Source: Acanthaster planci
Taxonomy: Eukaryota; Echinodermata; Asteroidea; Valvatida; Acanthasteridae
Length of the DNA stretch: 64,000 nucleotides
Direction: 5' to 3'
Assembly: GCF_001949145.1 (NCBI RefSeq)
Contig: NW_019091369.1
Span: 3,248,705 to 3,312,704 of the forward strand
Position 1 is the first letter of the stretch, and each line of letters starts with the position of its first letter. This document shows positions 47,701-59,932 of the stretch, one piece after another. The notes under the pieces are model-generated. The model worked only from the letters and a program-made list of their open reading frames with translations. It was not told the origin of the DNA and did no database searches. Position numbers and translations under genes: made by a program.

Positions 47701-50345
47701 CACTTCAGTTGAAACCACGCCCACTGCACAGCGAGTTATGTGCATAGTTCGCCGTTTAAATCATGGAACCATCGATCCAACTTCAGCGATCGTCCAATGG
47801 GAGCCTGCAAATCGTGGCGCGTCCGTATGTATGACGAAGTTACTTAGGAACCGGTATAAATGACTGCTGTGATTGGCAAAAAGACCACATGGGCGGGGCT
47901 TAATATGGATCAATCTATGCTGCCTACTAATGAAACAACCATGGTAAAGTGCATCCCAACGGTTACAGTTGTAAAGTTAAATGCTGATTTTGATATAACT
48001 GATGGGCCTAAATCGAAAGCAGTTATAGGCCCCCCTATTCCTTTATATTAAACAGGTGTTGCCTTCCTTCTTTCTCGTAGATTATGAACATGTTGAAGTA
48101 CTTAGTTCCCAAATTACCGCGCATGGTCGATGACATCAAGGTCAATGATCAGCGACCCGACCTTCACCTGGTCACGATGAAGACGAAGCAGCTGATCACA
48201 TTATCTGAGTTGCATCTTCACAAAGACAGGCCTTTTGTCATCATTGCGTCATCTCTTTCTTGACCCCCATTTCAGGTACAGTACATTTTCCTTGCATTTG
48301 AAATAGCAAATAATCATTTTCTTTTCATTTTTGTTACCCATACTCGTGCGACGAAAACAGCCTCAGCTTAAAAAACGAACAAACAAGGTTATCAAAAGAT
48401 TCTTTACGGTATCAAGTTAGTTAAGTTATAGAGCACCGTGCAAGGATCTCTCTTCCAATTCTGAGCATGTGTGGTCGACGGACAGAGCATACTGTCCTTG
48501 ACGTTGAGTACCTTCCGGTTCTTTTTCAGAACCACTCATGCTCAGAAAGGGATATCCTTGCACGGTGCTACCGCAAACGTATATAAGTTATAACTAACAT
48601 TTTTTAACCTACTACTTGTCATCAGGAGCAAGTTCGGCCACTAGTTAACAAGCGGTTAAAATTATGATTCGTGGCGTACCTAGCCCATGTGCAGTGACGT
48701 TGAAAGCGAACGAACCCAGTCAACCGTTGTCAGGTCATTAGGCAGACGGGGCAAAATAGCACAAATAAAAGTGAAAATAGTCGTTTACTAATGACATACA
48801 TTTTCGGGCATTTTTCTCATAACTGGTCCTCCCTGCACTGTGCTATTAAAACGTTTTGTGGCAACCAACGATGCGAAAAGTTGGCTAGACCAGCCCAACC
48901 ATTGCCGACTAGCGTGCATTCGATAAGAGTTTTGTCGAAATATGGTTAACTATGGTCCTTGATCGAACTTACCCACGGACTTTTGGATTTGTCAAACTGA
49001 ATGGGAAAATGACACCGGTACCACAGCAAGTGAGAGCTGTGTGCTGTTTAATGGCCCATATAATACACTCAGCACTATAGTAGCCTTAAAAATGTGTCAA
49101 GACACAATTTAAGATTTTTTTGATGCAGCTATCTGCAGCACAACAGGTTGATCAGTCACGTGACGGAGTTTGACACACTCTCAGCGAAACTTTACTTTGA
49201 AGTTTCGTGCACGATAAACAAGGGGTTCTAGGACAAGGACTTCCTATCATGTCAGAATAAACAGCTGTTAAATTTCACTTGAAATGACTGACTAGACCTA
49301 TGCCGACTTTTAACGCTCCATCTGCTTGCTTACAGGCCTGCGTCCTAGGTGGAACACTCGCCCAACTGTTTCACGAGTATAAGGACCGGGCCGATTTCCT
49401 CTGCATCTACCTGGCCGAGGCTCACCCCGCAGAATACTTCAATCTCAACACCACCTTCAAAGTACCCCAGCACCAGACCAAAGAAGATAGGGTAGCTGCC
49501 GCATAGTAAGGAAAAAACAGAATTCAGCACAAGCACGGATCTTCCATCATGGCTGCCATATTGGCTTATAGCCGATGTAATTTTGCAAAGCACTATGGGA
49601 CGGTGTTCAAATTATTCTTGTTCAAGTCCTACCACGACGCTTTGTACCCAAATGGTGACTGGGACGATATTTTCCAGATCCAACGACACACGCTACCATC
49701 TATGGTTATTTTGCCATACACAGTTCTGACCCGTTTTCGGTCTCACAAAATAAATAACTGGAAAAAGACACAATCTTTCAAAAAATCCCCAAAATACTCA
49801 AGACCACTGACTGAAGCCAATGCCTGCACTTGCAGTGACAAGTTGGGTTTGTCTTTCATTCCAAATGTTGAGTTCCCGGAGACTTTGTTTCCACTTTGCA
49901 GCAAGTTGTTGGAAGAGGACAGAGAGCACCACCATACGTTTACAGATGATCCTCTGGACTGCAGCTTGATTCGTATCGTCACGGATACCATGACGAATGA
50001 CTTTGCCCAGGTAAAACACACACACATACATACACGAATAGAGACACCAGTTAACCCAAAGTGCATCAGAAAACATATTCAAATGTCTACGGTAATTTTC
50101 TAAATCCCGTTTCAATTCAAAGAGGTAATTTTATTATTATGTAGGGCATGCACCAAAATATCTCGTACATGTTATCCCTTCCACAGGTGTACAATGCACA
50201 TCCTGACCGAGTTTTCATCTTCCAAGGAGATATTGTCATCTATGTCGGCGACACCATTGGCAAACAGATGATGAACCCCGATGTTCTTATGACTGAGGCC
50301 ACCAGAAACTGGTTGGAGAACTACTTCAAAGACACAGTCGACTAA
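44761..50345 (+). CDS. DIO: Deiodinase-like selenoprotein, gene 2
   Basis: Seven exons: 44761-44916, 45625-45750, 48081-48275, 49336-49505, 49902-50010 and 50187-50345, after a possible leader exon ending at 43463. Phases are 0,0,0,2,0, giving 304 residues from the ATG at 44761, with TGA at 48261-48263 as selenocysteine (U155). Core motifs are VIIASSLSUPPFQ, HEYKDRADFLCIYLAEAHP (H189), KVPQHQTKEDRVAAAYKLL and VYNAHPDRVFIFQGDIVIYV. The KxHQxxxDRxAAA stretch and the C-terminal NWLENYF match vertebrate deiodinases better than gene 1 does. The N-terminal 94 residues (LEELGLDKHVKDWSKFTGLL) align with gene 1 and lack a membrane anchor. The second exon of the shared region is 126 nt in both genes. 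Gene 2 has one extra intron, FAQ|VYNAH, which gene 1 lacks. The start is uncertain: the acceptor at 44741 supports the ATG at 44761. A deiodinase or related Sec reductase is likely; the substrate is unproven. Confidence 0.92.
44917..45624 (+). other. Intron of deiodinase-like gene 2
   Basis: Starts GTAAGT and ends GCTACAG, preceded by a pyrimidine-rich stretch. No other exon or repeat is evident. Confidence 0.7.
45852..46152. mobile_element. Non-autonomous hAT-like element
   Basis: Ends are CAGGGTTCCTGCACC on the left and the complement of GGGTTCCCACGGCC on the right. The interior repeats AAATTCCATGACTTTTCC in several copies, a word family I associate with animal hAT elements. Imperfect 8-bp flanks TGTATTCG (45844-45851) and CGTATACG (46153-46160) fit the 8-bp target duplication of hAT. 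No transposase is present. Confidence 0.6.
47694..47899 (+). promoter_or_regulatory. Promoter-like cluster inside deiodinase-like gene 2
   Basis: A 10-bp palindromic CRE (GTGACGTCAC, 47694-47703), CCAAT (47794-47798), TATAAAT (47855-47861) and GGGCGGGGC (47891-47899) occur in promoter-like order, about 220 bp before the Sec-coding exon at 48081. The next exon begins ATT ATG AAC ATG, so an internal transcript could start there in frame. Confidence 0.35.
48261..48263 (+). other. In-frame TGA selenocysteine codon, gene 2
   Basis: TGA follows TCATCTCTTTCT and precedes CCCCCATTTCAG, again exactly 12 nt before the donor. The frame continues in deiodinase-like sequence in the next exon. The position is identical in gene 1. 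Confidence 0.92.
48276..49335 (+). other. Intron of deiodinase-like gene 2 with fold-back element
   Basis: Starts GTACAG and ends TTACAG. The only structure seen is the fold-back at 48432-48569. Confidence 0.7.
48432..48569. mobile_element. Short fold-back (MITE-like) element
   Basis: Terminal arms AGCACCGTGCAAGGAT and ATCCTTGCACGGTGCT are exact complements, and the pairing continues inward to GAGCATG/CATGCTC with a few mismatches. An inner hairpin (GGTTCT/AGAACC) sits near the centre. At about 138 bp with no coding capacity it is a typical non-autonomous palindromic element. Confidence 0.7.
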
Positions 50346-53300
50346 AGATGTTTTTCATTTTCGGTTCATCTTTTCGGGCAAACTTGTCGGGAAATTGGTT
50401 CGAAAGACGACACAAAAATACTGGAATGTGTGTTCGTGTGGAACTCAGGATCTTTGGTTCTATTGTCCCTTTTCCAGACAAAAATAGAAATCAACTTTCA
50501 TCCCATCTTCAAAACGAATCACAAGACGAAAAAAAAAAGAATATGAGTTTAGTCAATAAGAACAGCTCCGGAGTTGCTCTTGAATAATAATTTTGTTACT
50601 GGAAGGCAACAGAATGATTACGTGGGAAATTTATTATAACCCGTTTTCTCACTAGTGCCATAATCTATGCAACCGGCACATGCCACGGGCGGGGGATGTC
50701 TGGGGCCAGTAGCCCCGGCCCTCACACACCCAGGCAGGTCCTATGATGGGGTAGGGCTTAATGATCAACCAGCAGGCCACACGGTCTAATTCGTGCTCTG
50801 ACAAGCACTTACGAATAAGTCTCAAACTTCCAATCCACTTGATTATGAAAAAATAAGCTACTCCAAACAGTATTTTGCAATCAAGACTAATTTAAGCAGA
50901 TTTGGTTCAATAGTATTTTAAGTGTATAAATATGACCACCCTTAAGTAAAAAAAATCTAGTTTTTCCAAATATCATGTTCTTTTCTCCAAAATGTTTCGA
51001 AATAGTACCACCAAATCGCCCAACTTTTTTCTTAGTATATAATGTGTGGTACAAAAGTATGCACTGTATACATAAATGTAAACTCCATTATTGGTACTAA
51101 CAAATTATTTTCACTACTACAGCATTGGTATTCGACTGTACATTGCATTCTGTTGGCACATGTACAATGACAAGACACCCGCACTCGTAACGTCAAGATT
51201 TAGCTACACCTGGAACGCGAGTGGCCTCCGTGGAGCTATGGGGCAGCGCGGACATCCGGGAGTTTCATAAAAATACGGGGAGCAACCACACCGCGTCGGT
51301 GAAAACAACTGCAGCGAGCGCGCGCGTACGTGCGGATCAAAGAAAAGATTTTATTACCCGATCCTTGGACTGGCTGGTGCGTGCGTATGTCGCCAAGGTC
51401 GCTGTTTTCACCGGCGCAGTACCTGTCATTTTGCGAGAATCCCGGATGGCAGGAATGATTTAATTACACGGAATTTGCTTACTGCTCAGTGCATTCGAAC
51501 CGAAAACCGAAAATTTGGCAATAGCACAAGGACTTGTATCTCCCAGTTAGAGATTAAAAATCACAAATAATTTGTGTAACGGCACACTGTGATGTTATCT
51601 CACAAGTTTGGGTCTCTGTGAATTAACCGTACGTAAAGTCTGTAAATAATCTTTAATATTACCAAGACATATATAGACATTATATTTTAGAAATATGTTA
51701 TCGTATTATGTGCCCAGGGTCTAGTAAACATGAAAGCGCCCTCCCTGGCAGCTATCAATGAAGAGCAAATGACAAGCAGCTGGAAAACACCTGTTGCAAG
51801 GTGACCAGATGATTTGATGAAAATGTCTTCAACACATAAATGCCAGTGAGGGCGCTGTCGTTTTCTAAAGCCCCGATTTGTAATTATAGTAAGGAATCCC
51901 ACATTAATCATTTGTATTTTAGTGGTTCTTTTTAGCCTCCAACTCTCTTGTATGACCTAAAATCTATTTTTAAAACAGAGTTTCTCAGATCAGTCCCATA
52001 GTTGTGCACTGGGTGTCAAGAGGCGTCCGTATATGGAAGTCTTTCCAGCAGCGTGTCAACACCTAATGGTTCCTGGTAGTTCTATCACACTTCAAACTTG
52101 TGATTGTGTCTTTGGAACCAGGGTAGGCCTACATTAAACCTGACGTATAACACTAAAAACAGACGGCACCAACCTGAGTAAATTGGTGAATTCAATGCAC
52201 TGCTAATGTTCGCGAATAGCCCATATACCTTCCTGAGATTGATAATGGTTACATAATAACGACGGGGTACAACTACAAGCACGTTTGGAAACTCTTTGAG
52301 GCAATTTCTGACCGGCATGACACAACAAACGGTGGGGAGACTTCTCAGTTTCGAAATCGTTTTGTTGTTAGGAGACAATAATACACGGATAAAGCAATCA
52401 TGGCAATGTTGACACTACATATGACTACGAGTTTACTTTATTAAACGTTGGCCTAGCCTACACGGGCAGGTCCAGGTTTTCTGCTGGGAATCGGTATATT
52501 TCTGTTAATGGAAATGAATCAGACATTAGAAATGACTTCAAAATATTTTAAGGTCCCGTTCAGAGTTTATAATCGTACTTGCTGAACTGCTTACCTTGCA
52601 AAGTAATCCTTGTAAACATCCAGCCAATCAATCTGTAAGGAGTATGGACCAACGTAGTGGCATCGAAAAACATGGTACATGTAGACTCAACGGCATGACA
52701 ACCACACACTGCGAAACTACGAGTCGTTCCCTACGAGTGGCCCTAACAACTTTTCCAATCACACTTCCTCGCTGCTCCTAGATCCTCACACTACAAAAAT
52801 CATGAGGTATACAACTCAAGAGAGACAACTCGGCCCTGGTTCTGTTGAACCCAAGCTCTCCTCTGACAAAAGCGCGGGAAAAAGAGCAACATCTGAACTG
52901 TTGAATTCTTCACATTGCCTACTTCAGATAACAACATGCACCGAATTCGAAGAACGCATGTGCAAACACGCATGACGGTGCGTAGCATAACACGAACAAA
53001 GCTAGTCGTCTGCTTGCGCAATTTTTTGAGTCGATTTCGCAGACGGAAACGTGTAGTTCATGAAAACCTTTAAAAATCGGGCCAATCGTCTGCTCCACAG
53101 GTAGACGGGTAAACTTAATGCAATTAATGACGTGTTCGAACCAGATCGTCTAGGGACAAGACTCTTTATGGCGGTGTGATTTCGTTAAGTTGGGAAATTG
53201 TCCCATGTTCTTTCTTTCAGATTCAGACAGAAACAAACTAACAACTGTAAAGATTCAAAAACATGTGCAGGGAGAAAAAAAATCTAATTCTTTAAAAAAT

Positions 53301-54505
53301 ATGCAAGATTCCACATCAGGAAATAAAACCTTTTGCACAAACCCACACCAACAAATCTTGCCAACTGGACATCAGTGTACTCAACAAACATAATTTACAG
53401 CCATTCCATATCTTTGAGAAACATACATCTCTTTTATATACACATTATTTCGATATTTGAAATTTAAGTTCAATGACTAGCAAGTACGTTACAAGCAGCA
53501 CAACAAATGGGAATTTTTCACTGTGTTAAAAATTCTTCATTAAAATTTAAATTAAGTACAATTTTAAAATATAATCCCACAGCACAAAAACGTTGGCTAA
53601 AATGGATGGATGCAAAATAGTGAAAAATGGGGATCCCTCATTTTCATCCTTCTATTGAAAACAAGAAGATGTTGGCACTTAAAATACACCTGTGTATAAA
53701 TTGTGCAGTTCCACATCGTATGTTGCAATATTTTATGGTAGTACCTGCAGTGCACACAATTCATTTTTGATCTAAAACATCACTGTGAAAATATTTTTAT
53801 GAATATTCATCTTCAGTGAAAATTGAAGGAACAAATTATTTTCGTTTTTCTTCCTATGTTTCTGTTAAAAGTATTTTCAAATGGGCACCTGCACTGAGAG
53901 AAACATCTAAAAGTGATTTATCTGGTGGTCTTGTTTCAGAGATGAAATTATGATTAATAATAAATAGAAAAATACTCTGCCAGAATTTTGCGAGAAAAAT
54001 CACCTGTGTTTTGGTGGCTTCATCGAGGCCACTTTTGCAAGATACGTTCCTTTTTAAGCCAGGGCCTGTGCCCATCATCCTTCGTAGTTTCAGGGAGACT
54101 AGAACAGCTCAAGCACAAGAGAGACACACCGACCTCTCAGAAAGCGAGTTCCCAAGAATCAGCACCAATACAAAATCAATTTCAAATGCTGTCCATCATC
54201 ATCATCACCCTCAACTCTAAAATTCATAATATTCATCCACTGGCAAGATTCCCTGCTCACCTTCAATGCTTTCAGGAACTAGTGCCCAAACTTGGCCAAA
54301 AACCTTTCACAGTATCAGACTATTCCTACAAAAAAGCTGTACAAATTTGCCAAACTTTTTTCCTTTCTCAGTCAATGTAATCATCAACTTGCTTCAGTCA
54401 GCGGAGTATTACAATACTGGTTAAATCTAAACCCAAACACAGACTGACTGGGCCGTAGACTTCCTCCAGTCTAAAAACTTTCTCCTTAATATTGTCTCCA
54501 TCTGC
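50346..54505. other. Intergenic region between deiodinase-like gene 2 and the CEP126-like gene
   Basis: The first part is the 3' UTR of deiodinase-like gene 2 and should contain a SECIS element, which I could not identify. A GC-rich hairpin GGGGC-CAGTA-GCCCC lies near 50702-50716. A CpG-rich patch at 51180-51460 has an open frame of 80 codons without recognisable similarity. The right part should hold the CEP126-like 3' UTR on the minus strand. Confidence 0.4.
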
Positions 54506-57500
54506 TCAGTGGTAGTAGTTTATCCTGGCGTTACTCCGATCTGCCGAGAGAGTCCTCGTACGATGGGTCATGTTTGGGTCAGCTACTGCCCGCTGTCGCG
54601 CGCTGATAGGACGCTGGCTACGGAATCCTGAACCCTGGGAACAGAATACCAAATTTAAGACTGAATAATTATGAATGAATTCATGAAGACAATACCAAAA
54701 CTGCTGCTGTTCATGCAGGAGGGTCTCTCTGGTGATGTTCCTGCTCCAACATTTGCTCATTATTGGGACGCTTTTATCATTTTCACTGGTCAGGGCTACT
54801 GGTGCATGACTTTCTTGGGGCAAGGTGGGCAAAAATACAAGTAATTTGATTGCTGACCTGAGGGGGTGGCTTGGGCTGCATCATGAACGGTTGGATTCCT
54901 ACATCAGTCTCCGAGGTCACGGCTACAAAATAAACAGACACAGGATGTCATTGATGAAACTGAGCCTACAATCCTGGACAAATCTCGTTGGGGCTCCAAC
55001 CCCCAGACCCCCCTTTCAATGTTGGGTCTATGTGCACGGTCTGCACTTCGGCTGGACATGACAACATTGACCGGGGGGGGAGAGTGGGGGAGGAGGCTGG
55101 AGAGTGTATGGCTATTGCCAAGTGTCCTAACAGTCTTGTCCAGGATTGTAGATCCATTTTCTTTAAGCCATTTTGAAATCAAACACAGGGGAATAAGAAA
55201 TTGTCAAATTTGTGAACATGCCTGATGCTGCATTCAAAAAGTGGTACAGCTATTACATTTAAAACTCAACTGCCATTTCATGTCTCCTGAATCACTGGTA
55301 TGCAACTGTTTCATGACTTACTTCTCAGCTGTGCATTCAGCTTGTCCAGGGACTCCAAAATCCTCTGTTCTTCTAATGACAATGCAGTTGGTGCTGGAAG
55401 TAAATGGAAAATAACAGAATTCTCTCTTTGCGAAAAGTGTAGGAAAGGTCGGCTAAGCTAGTAATGAATGAAGAACTGCAGAGGTCGTTTCCATGGAGTT
55501 GCTACCAAGCAACAGGCTATTTGCCACAATGTCATGTGATGTTCACTTCTTGTTCACTCTTTTTAGTTCCTTCTCTATATAGCATTTGTTTGCAATAACG
55601 CCTTCAAGCAACTGACTTTTTGTTCAATTTGTATTGTTTTCAGAAATTACCTTTCTGGAGGAATGCTTGTTTCTTCTGGTGTTCCATGGTTGCTGCTATT
55701 TCCGATTCGGATAGATCTTCCTGGGCAGCTAGGCGTTCTGCTTGCTGGAACGCTAACAGGCTATCACTCACTAACAAAAAATAAGATGACAAAATTAGGA
55801 TTTCAAGCAAGAGTAAAGAATTAATTAGAAAAATTGCATTTGGTGGCAGACGGTATACAGGACCTCAACTGAGATTTGGGGTTATGGACTAAAACTTTCA
55901 AAATAATTCAACAAACCTAAGGAAAACCCAAATAATGTAACAAGATAGTTGATGTATTAATACATAAACATACCTTCATTTAGAAATCGCTGAGAATTTG
56001 AGAGGAGTCCAAAATATTTTAAAGTTGTATGACAAAACAAAAATCTGGGACTTATCCCTTCAAACATTTTATACTGGAGGGATTTTTAACTGACGTGCAT
56101 ACATGAATCTAAAGTAAGGTTTTTACTCATACAAGGTTAAGATCAAATCAACAAATATCAATCCCAGTTATTGATTTCTCAACAATGATAAAACATAAGC
56201 CTACCATCTTGGTTTTGGCCATGAGGAATTCCGGAAGCTGTTCTAATGGGTCCTTGGTTGCTGACAGTCGGGCCTGTTTGATGATGACTAGCAGAGGGCG
56301 GGCTTGGATGAAGTCCAGGTACTGGACCTGTGTAATGCTGATTGCTCCTTCCCTGGTACCCAGTGCGAAGATTCCCTACAGCGCTGTGCTGCCTCCGCTG
56401 CTGCAACAATGCAGTCTTGCGGAGTGAAGTGGCACTGGAGTCACTGCTGGTGCGAATTCTTGGGTAGGTATTGTACTTCCTTTGATTGGTCCAGTGGTCT
56501 TGGGGTGTGGTCACGTGACCCTGGGCCGACACCCTGAGATTGGCTGTTAACCGGTTACCATCTATGCAATGCTTGGACATGCTTGCTGGTTGCCTGCTTG
56601 AGATGTCCGAGTTTGGACCAACTCCACCTTGCTCCTGGGTGTTCAAACATGTCCGGACTTTATCCCATAACCAGTTGATTTCTTCGTCGGTTGGAGTCTT
56701 GTCCAGACGGATTCCATTTTGGTAGACCCTGCTGTCTTCATGGGTAGTTGAGATATGCCTGTTGCTAGATTCAGGTTGGTGGTTCATCGCTTTGCCGATG
56801 ACTCTAGACACGGCTTGGGGATTTTCAGATTCAACTTGCCTTGTAGAACTGCCAGCGTTTGAGCGGCCAGGGGGAGGCTTGGAGGCATTGTGGGCCCTCC
56901 TCTGAAGCCTTGTTGGACCCCTCGGTGGTGTTCCAGCACTTGCACTCTGTTGCTCATCTTTAAACTGAGCTCTCCCGGAACCATCATGTTGTTGAATCCT
57001 GGTGGAGTTTGAGCTCTCTGCCTTGGCAGACTCAACTGAGACTTTCTGCTCCTTTCCCACTTTCACATCGTCTGATCGGACCTCATCTGCCTCGTTGTAT
57101 TTCAAATCTGTCCATCTTACCGACTTTCGGTCAGCTTTGGTCACTTGCGTTGCCCGGGATATCTCCAAACTGTCTTTGACCTTCATTCCTCCTAGTTTCA
57201 CTTTTTGGGGCATGGGATTGTATCCCTGGCTTCTTTTCAAGATGCTTTTTACAATCTTTTCTGGCGTTTCTAAAGTGCTGCCAAGTGTTACTGTCCCTGG
57301 ACCATCTTCTTGGAGGTGGCTGCCTGTTTGCGTAGGCCCATCAGTAGGTTGGTAATCTACACCTTGGGAAATGTTACTCGACAGGCCACACTTTGACCTG
57401 ACATAGTTGGAATCCTCATGAGTACTGCTGATGTACTTTGACATGCCACCAGTCCGTTTGTTCAATTCAGGCTCGGGTTTCTGCTGTCCGCTGTATTGGT

Positions 57501-59932
57501 GATCACTGGGAGGTTCGAAAACTCTCGCTGGATAAGATGAAACAGAGGTGGCCGAAGTCCTGGCTGAGAATGGCCGGTGCCCCGCATGGGCGGTAACCGG
57601 TCCTGCTGTATACTTTATGGATGAGTGACTGGCATTGTAGGCATTGTGAAACTGAGGACTTTCTGTCCATGCTTGGGATGTCCGTGTTGAGTGCGGTCCA
57701 CAGGACAGTTGCTGTGAATGTAACTCTTTGGTCCCGTGAAGGAGCGTAGGTTTGGTTTCCACAGGCTCACGGACAAAATCACTTTCGCTAGTCTCCTCCA
57801 CCAGCAGTTCTCCATTGCTCAATCCCCTCTGTGTGCCTGCGGTATGTGGGTGCTGCTGTTCAGATGTGGCGTGGGATGTGAATAAGCGAGTATCAGATAT
57901 TGCACTGTGTCCTGCTTCAGGTTTGCTTGGCTTTGAGTTACCATTTCCGTAGGCATTTCTAACTGGAACGGAGGCATCTACACTATCCCCATCATTTCTT
58001 GGCTTCGAGCTGGAGTGGGCGGACTTGTAAGCAGGAGGTTCTGGCTGTTGACGGCGACCATCAAAGCCGAGATTCTTCTTCTGCTGTTCTTCTTCCAGAC
58101 TATCTACACTGGACAAGCTGCTACTGCGCTGCAGTTCTTCCTCCCTCTGGTATGGTAATGCCTCATTCAGCACAGCCTGGTTGAACTCGTTCAATGCAGC
58201 CTGCTGCTGTTCCATCAACTGCTTCTGTTTCTCGTTCAGTGTCTGTTGAAACTGCACCCCGGTGGCTTCCTGATTGACATTGCTGTTGTAGGTCGCTGTT
58301 GCTGTTGTTGAGTAACCATGGTAATAATGGCCCTTATTTTCGCCAACAGTGTTGCCATTGGAGTCCACTACTGGTCTCCGAGGTGGCATGTCATCAGTAT
58401 AATGCTCATTGTTAAAAACGACCCCTGTGTCACTGTAACCCCCTCTGTTTTCAGTGGTATAATCCGTCCCTCCTGTATAACCACCTCCCTTGTAGCCAAT
58501 GGAACTGGCCGGGGCAGTGTTGACTCCCACCATGCGCAGTGCCTCTTCCAAAGCTGGGGCTCGGTTGCCATAGTTTCCTGATAAATCAAACGTAAAAAAC
58601 AAAAAGGTAAGGAGAATGCATTCCTCATGAGAATGAAGCCTGCAGCTGATTGTGTGCATCTTTGTGGAGAGCATAAATAATTCAATCAAGTTTCTTGCAA
58701 GCTTTCAATCATTTCCATAAATAGTATCTTCAGTAAAAGGGGCAGGGATGTGGGCAAAAGTGGGAAGGGTGTAAGTGGCTTAACCTGCTGTAAAAGTACC
58801 TGCATGGGTTGCATTCTGACTAAATCCTCTGGCCATGTTGACTCCATCTTTAAGTCTGGATTCACTATAAGCTTTACCTGTGCATCAGAAAGCCAATGAA
58901 AATTATTCCAATCTTCAAGCATTTGCAAGTGATTTTTCAGCATTCTTATTTGGATTATCGTGTAAGCATTGTACGTGTATATGCATTTTTCTATTAACTC
59001 CGTCACAAATAGATTCTTTTGTCAGTTCTTCCAGTCAGCCCATCACTCCAACAAAACTCCCCTAGTATCTACCTGACGTAATCCTTGGTCCTGTCTTGGG
59101 TGACCCCCTCTGACCCCTCTGGTACCTCTGAGTCGCCTCCTGCTGTCTCCTCCGTCTCTCCTCCAACACCTCCTGCCTCCTTTTGGCCTCTTTCTGGGCT
59201 TCTAGGCGCCTTTTTAACTCTTGGGCTCTGTCCACAAACACCACTAAATGAGTTTTTTGGGGGGGAGCAGGTTGCAGAGCTCTGGTACGTACGTGTGATA
59301 CTAGATTTGTAGTCATGTTTCCAAATCAACCTGCCTATACCCAGCAAGAAATGNATCCCCCCAAGATGTCTGAAAGGAATTCCCCAGATTCCTCCGAGAC
59401 AATGACCAACACAGAGGGGGGGGTTCTCTCCGTCTCATACCTTGCTGCATATGAACCTACCCCAAGTGAACTCACAAGCACGATCACAGGTGGGTTATTC
59501 TATACATTCAACATCCATAGGTGTGACATCTTAGTGTCCACTACACCTGACTTGTGTAATTCGATATGGAAATATCACTCAAATGGAGTTTGGGATTTTA
59601 TTTGTTTGGCAGATAATTAGAGTTAATCATACTTAGAAATTACAGAATGTGCTCTGAACTTACAAAATCGTATGTCATGTGACAGGGTCACATACTGCAA
59701 GGATGTTCAAGTCTTTCCATAAGAAATCTATCCATTCCAAGACAGAGCATAATCAAATTAGTATGTACTGAAGTCTTAGTGTACAGGTACATCTACTTAC
59801 CTTCGTCTTCTGTTGGTTTCCAGAGACAACTGACGAACCTTGTCTCTTGCTGCTAATTGCTGGGCGTGATTCAGGCTGTCACTGCTACTGGACCGAGCCA
59901 GTCGATCCTGCTCCAGATCTTTGAATTTTTGC
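54506..59932 (-). CDS. CEP126: CEP126-like centrosomal/ciliary protein (5' end missing)
   Basis: Eight minus-strand exons: 59801-59932, 59073-59227, 58800-58877, 56205-58577, 55651-55770, 55322-55393, 54858-54922 and 54506-54634. All joins are GT..AG with matching phases, giving 1040 residues plus an unseen N-terminus. Family signs, in order: a basic coiled coil (LSLETNRRRR then RAQELKRRLEAQKEAKRRQ), a PALEEAL motif just after it, a long disordered Q/S-rich middle, KSILKRSQGY near 57249 with VRWTDLKYNE about 40 residues later, TPTDEEINWLWDKVRTCL, and ALSLEEQRILESLDKLNAQL near the C-terminus. Human CEP126 (about 1100 residues) has these in the same order; it binds microtubules at the centrosome and cilium base. 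The acceptor before 59932 is in phase 2, so at least one 5' exon lies to the right. Confidence 0.87.
54966..55151. mobile_element. Fold-back element in a CEP126-like intron
   Basis: CTACAATCCTGGACAA (54966-54981) is the exact reverse complement of 55136-55151, with an inner CAATGTTG/CAACATTG pair. A G-run lies between. It lies wholly in the intron between 54922 and 55322. It has no coding capacity and is probably a MITE. Confidence 0.65.

Larger units (their letters stand above)
45751..48080 (+). other. 2.3-kb intron of deiodinase-like gene 2
   Basis: Starts GTAAAA and ends TCTCGTAG. It holds a hAT-like element (45852-46152) and a promoter-like cluster (47694-47899) shortly before the Sec-coding exon. 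Confidence 0.7.

Noticed and set aside
51221-51463. 80-codon frame in a CpG-rich patch
   Set aside because: High GC content alone lengthens open frames; nothing else supports coding.
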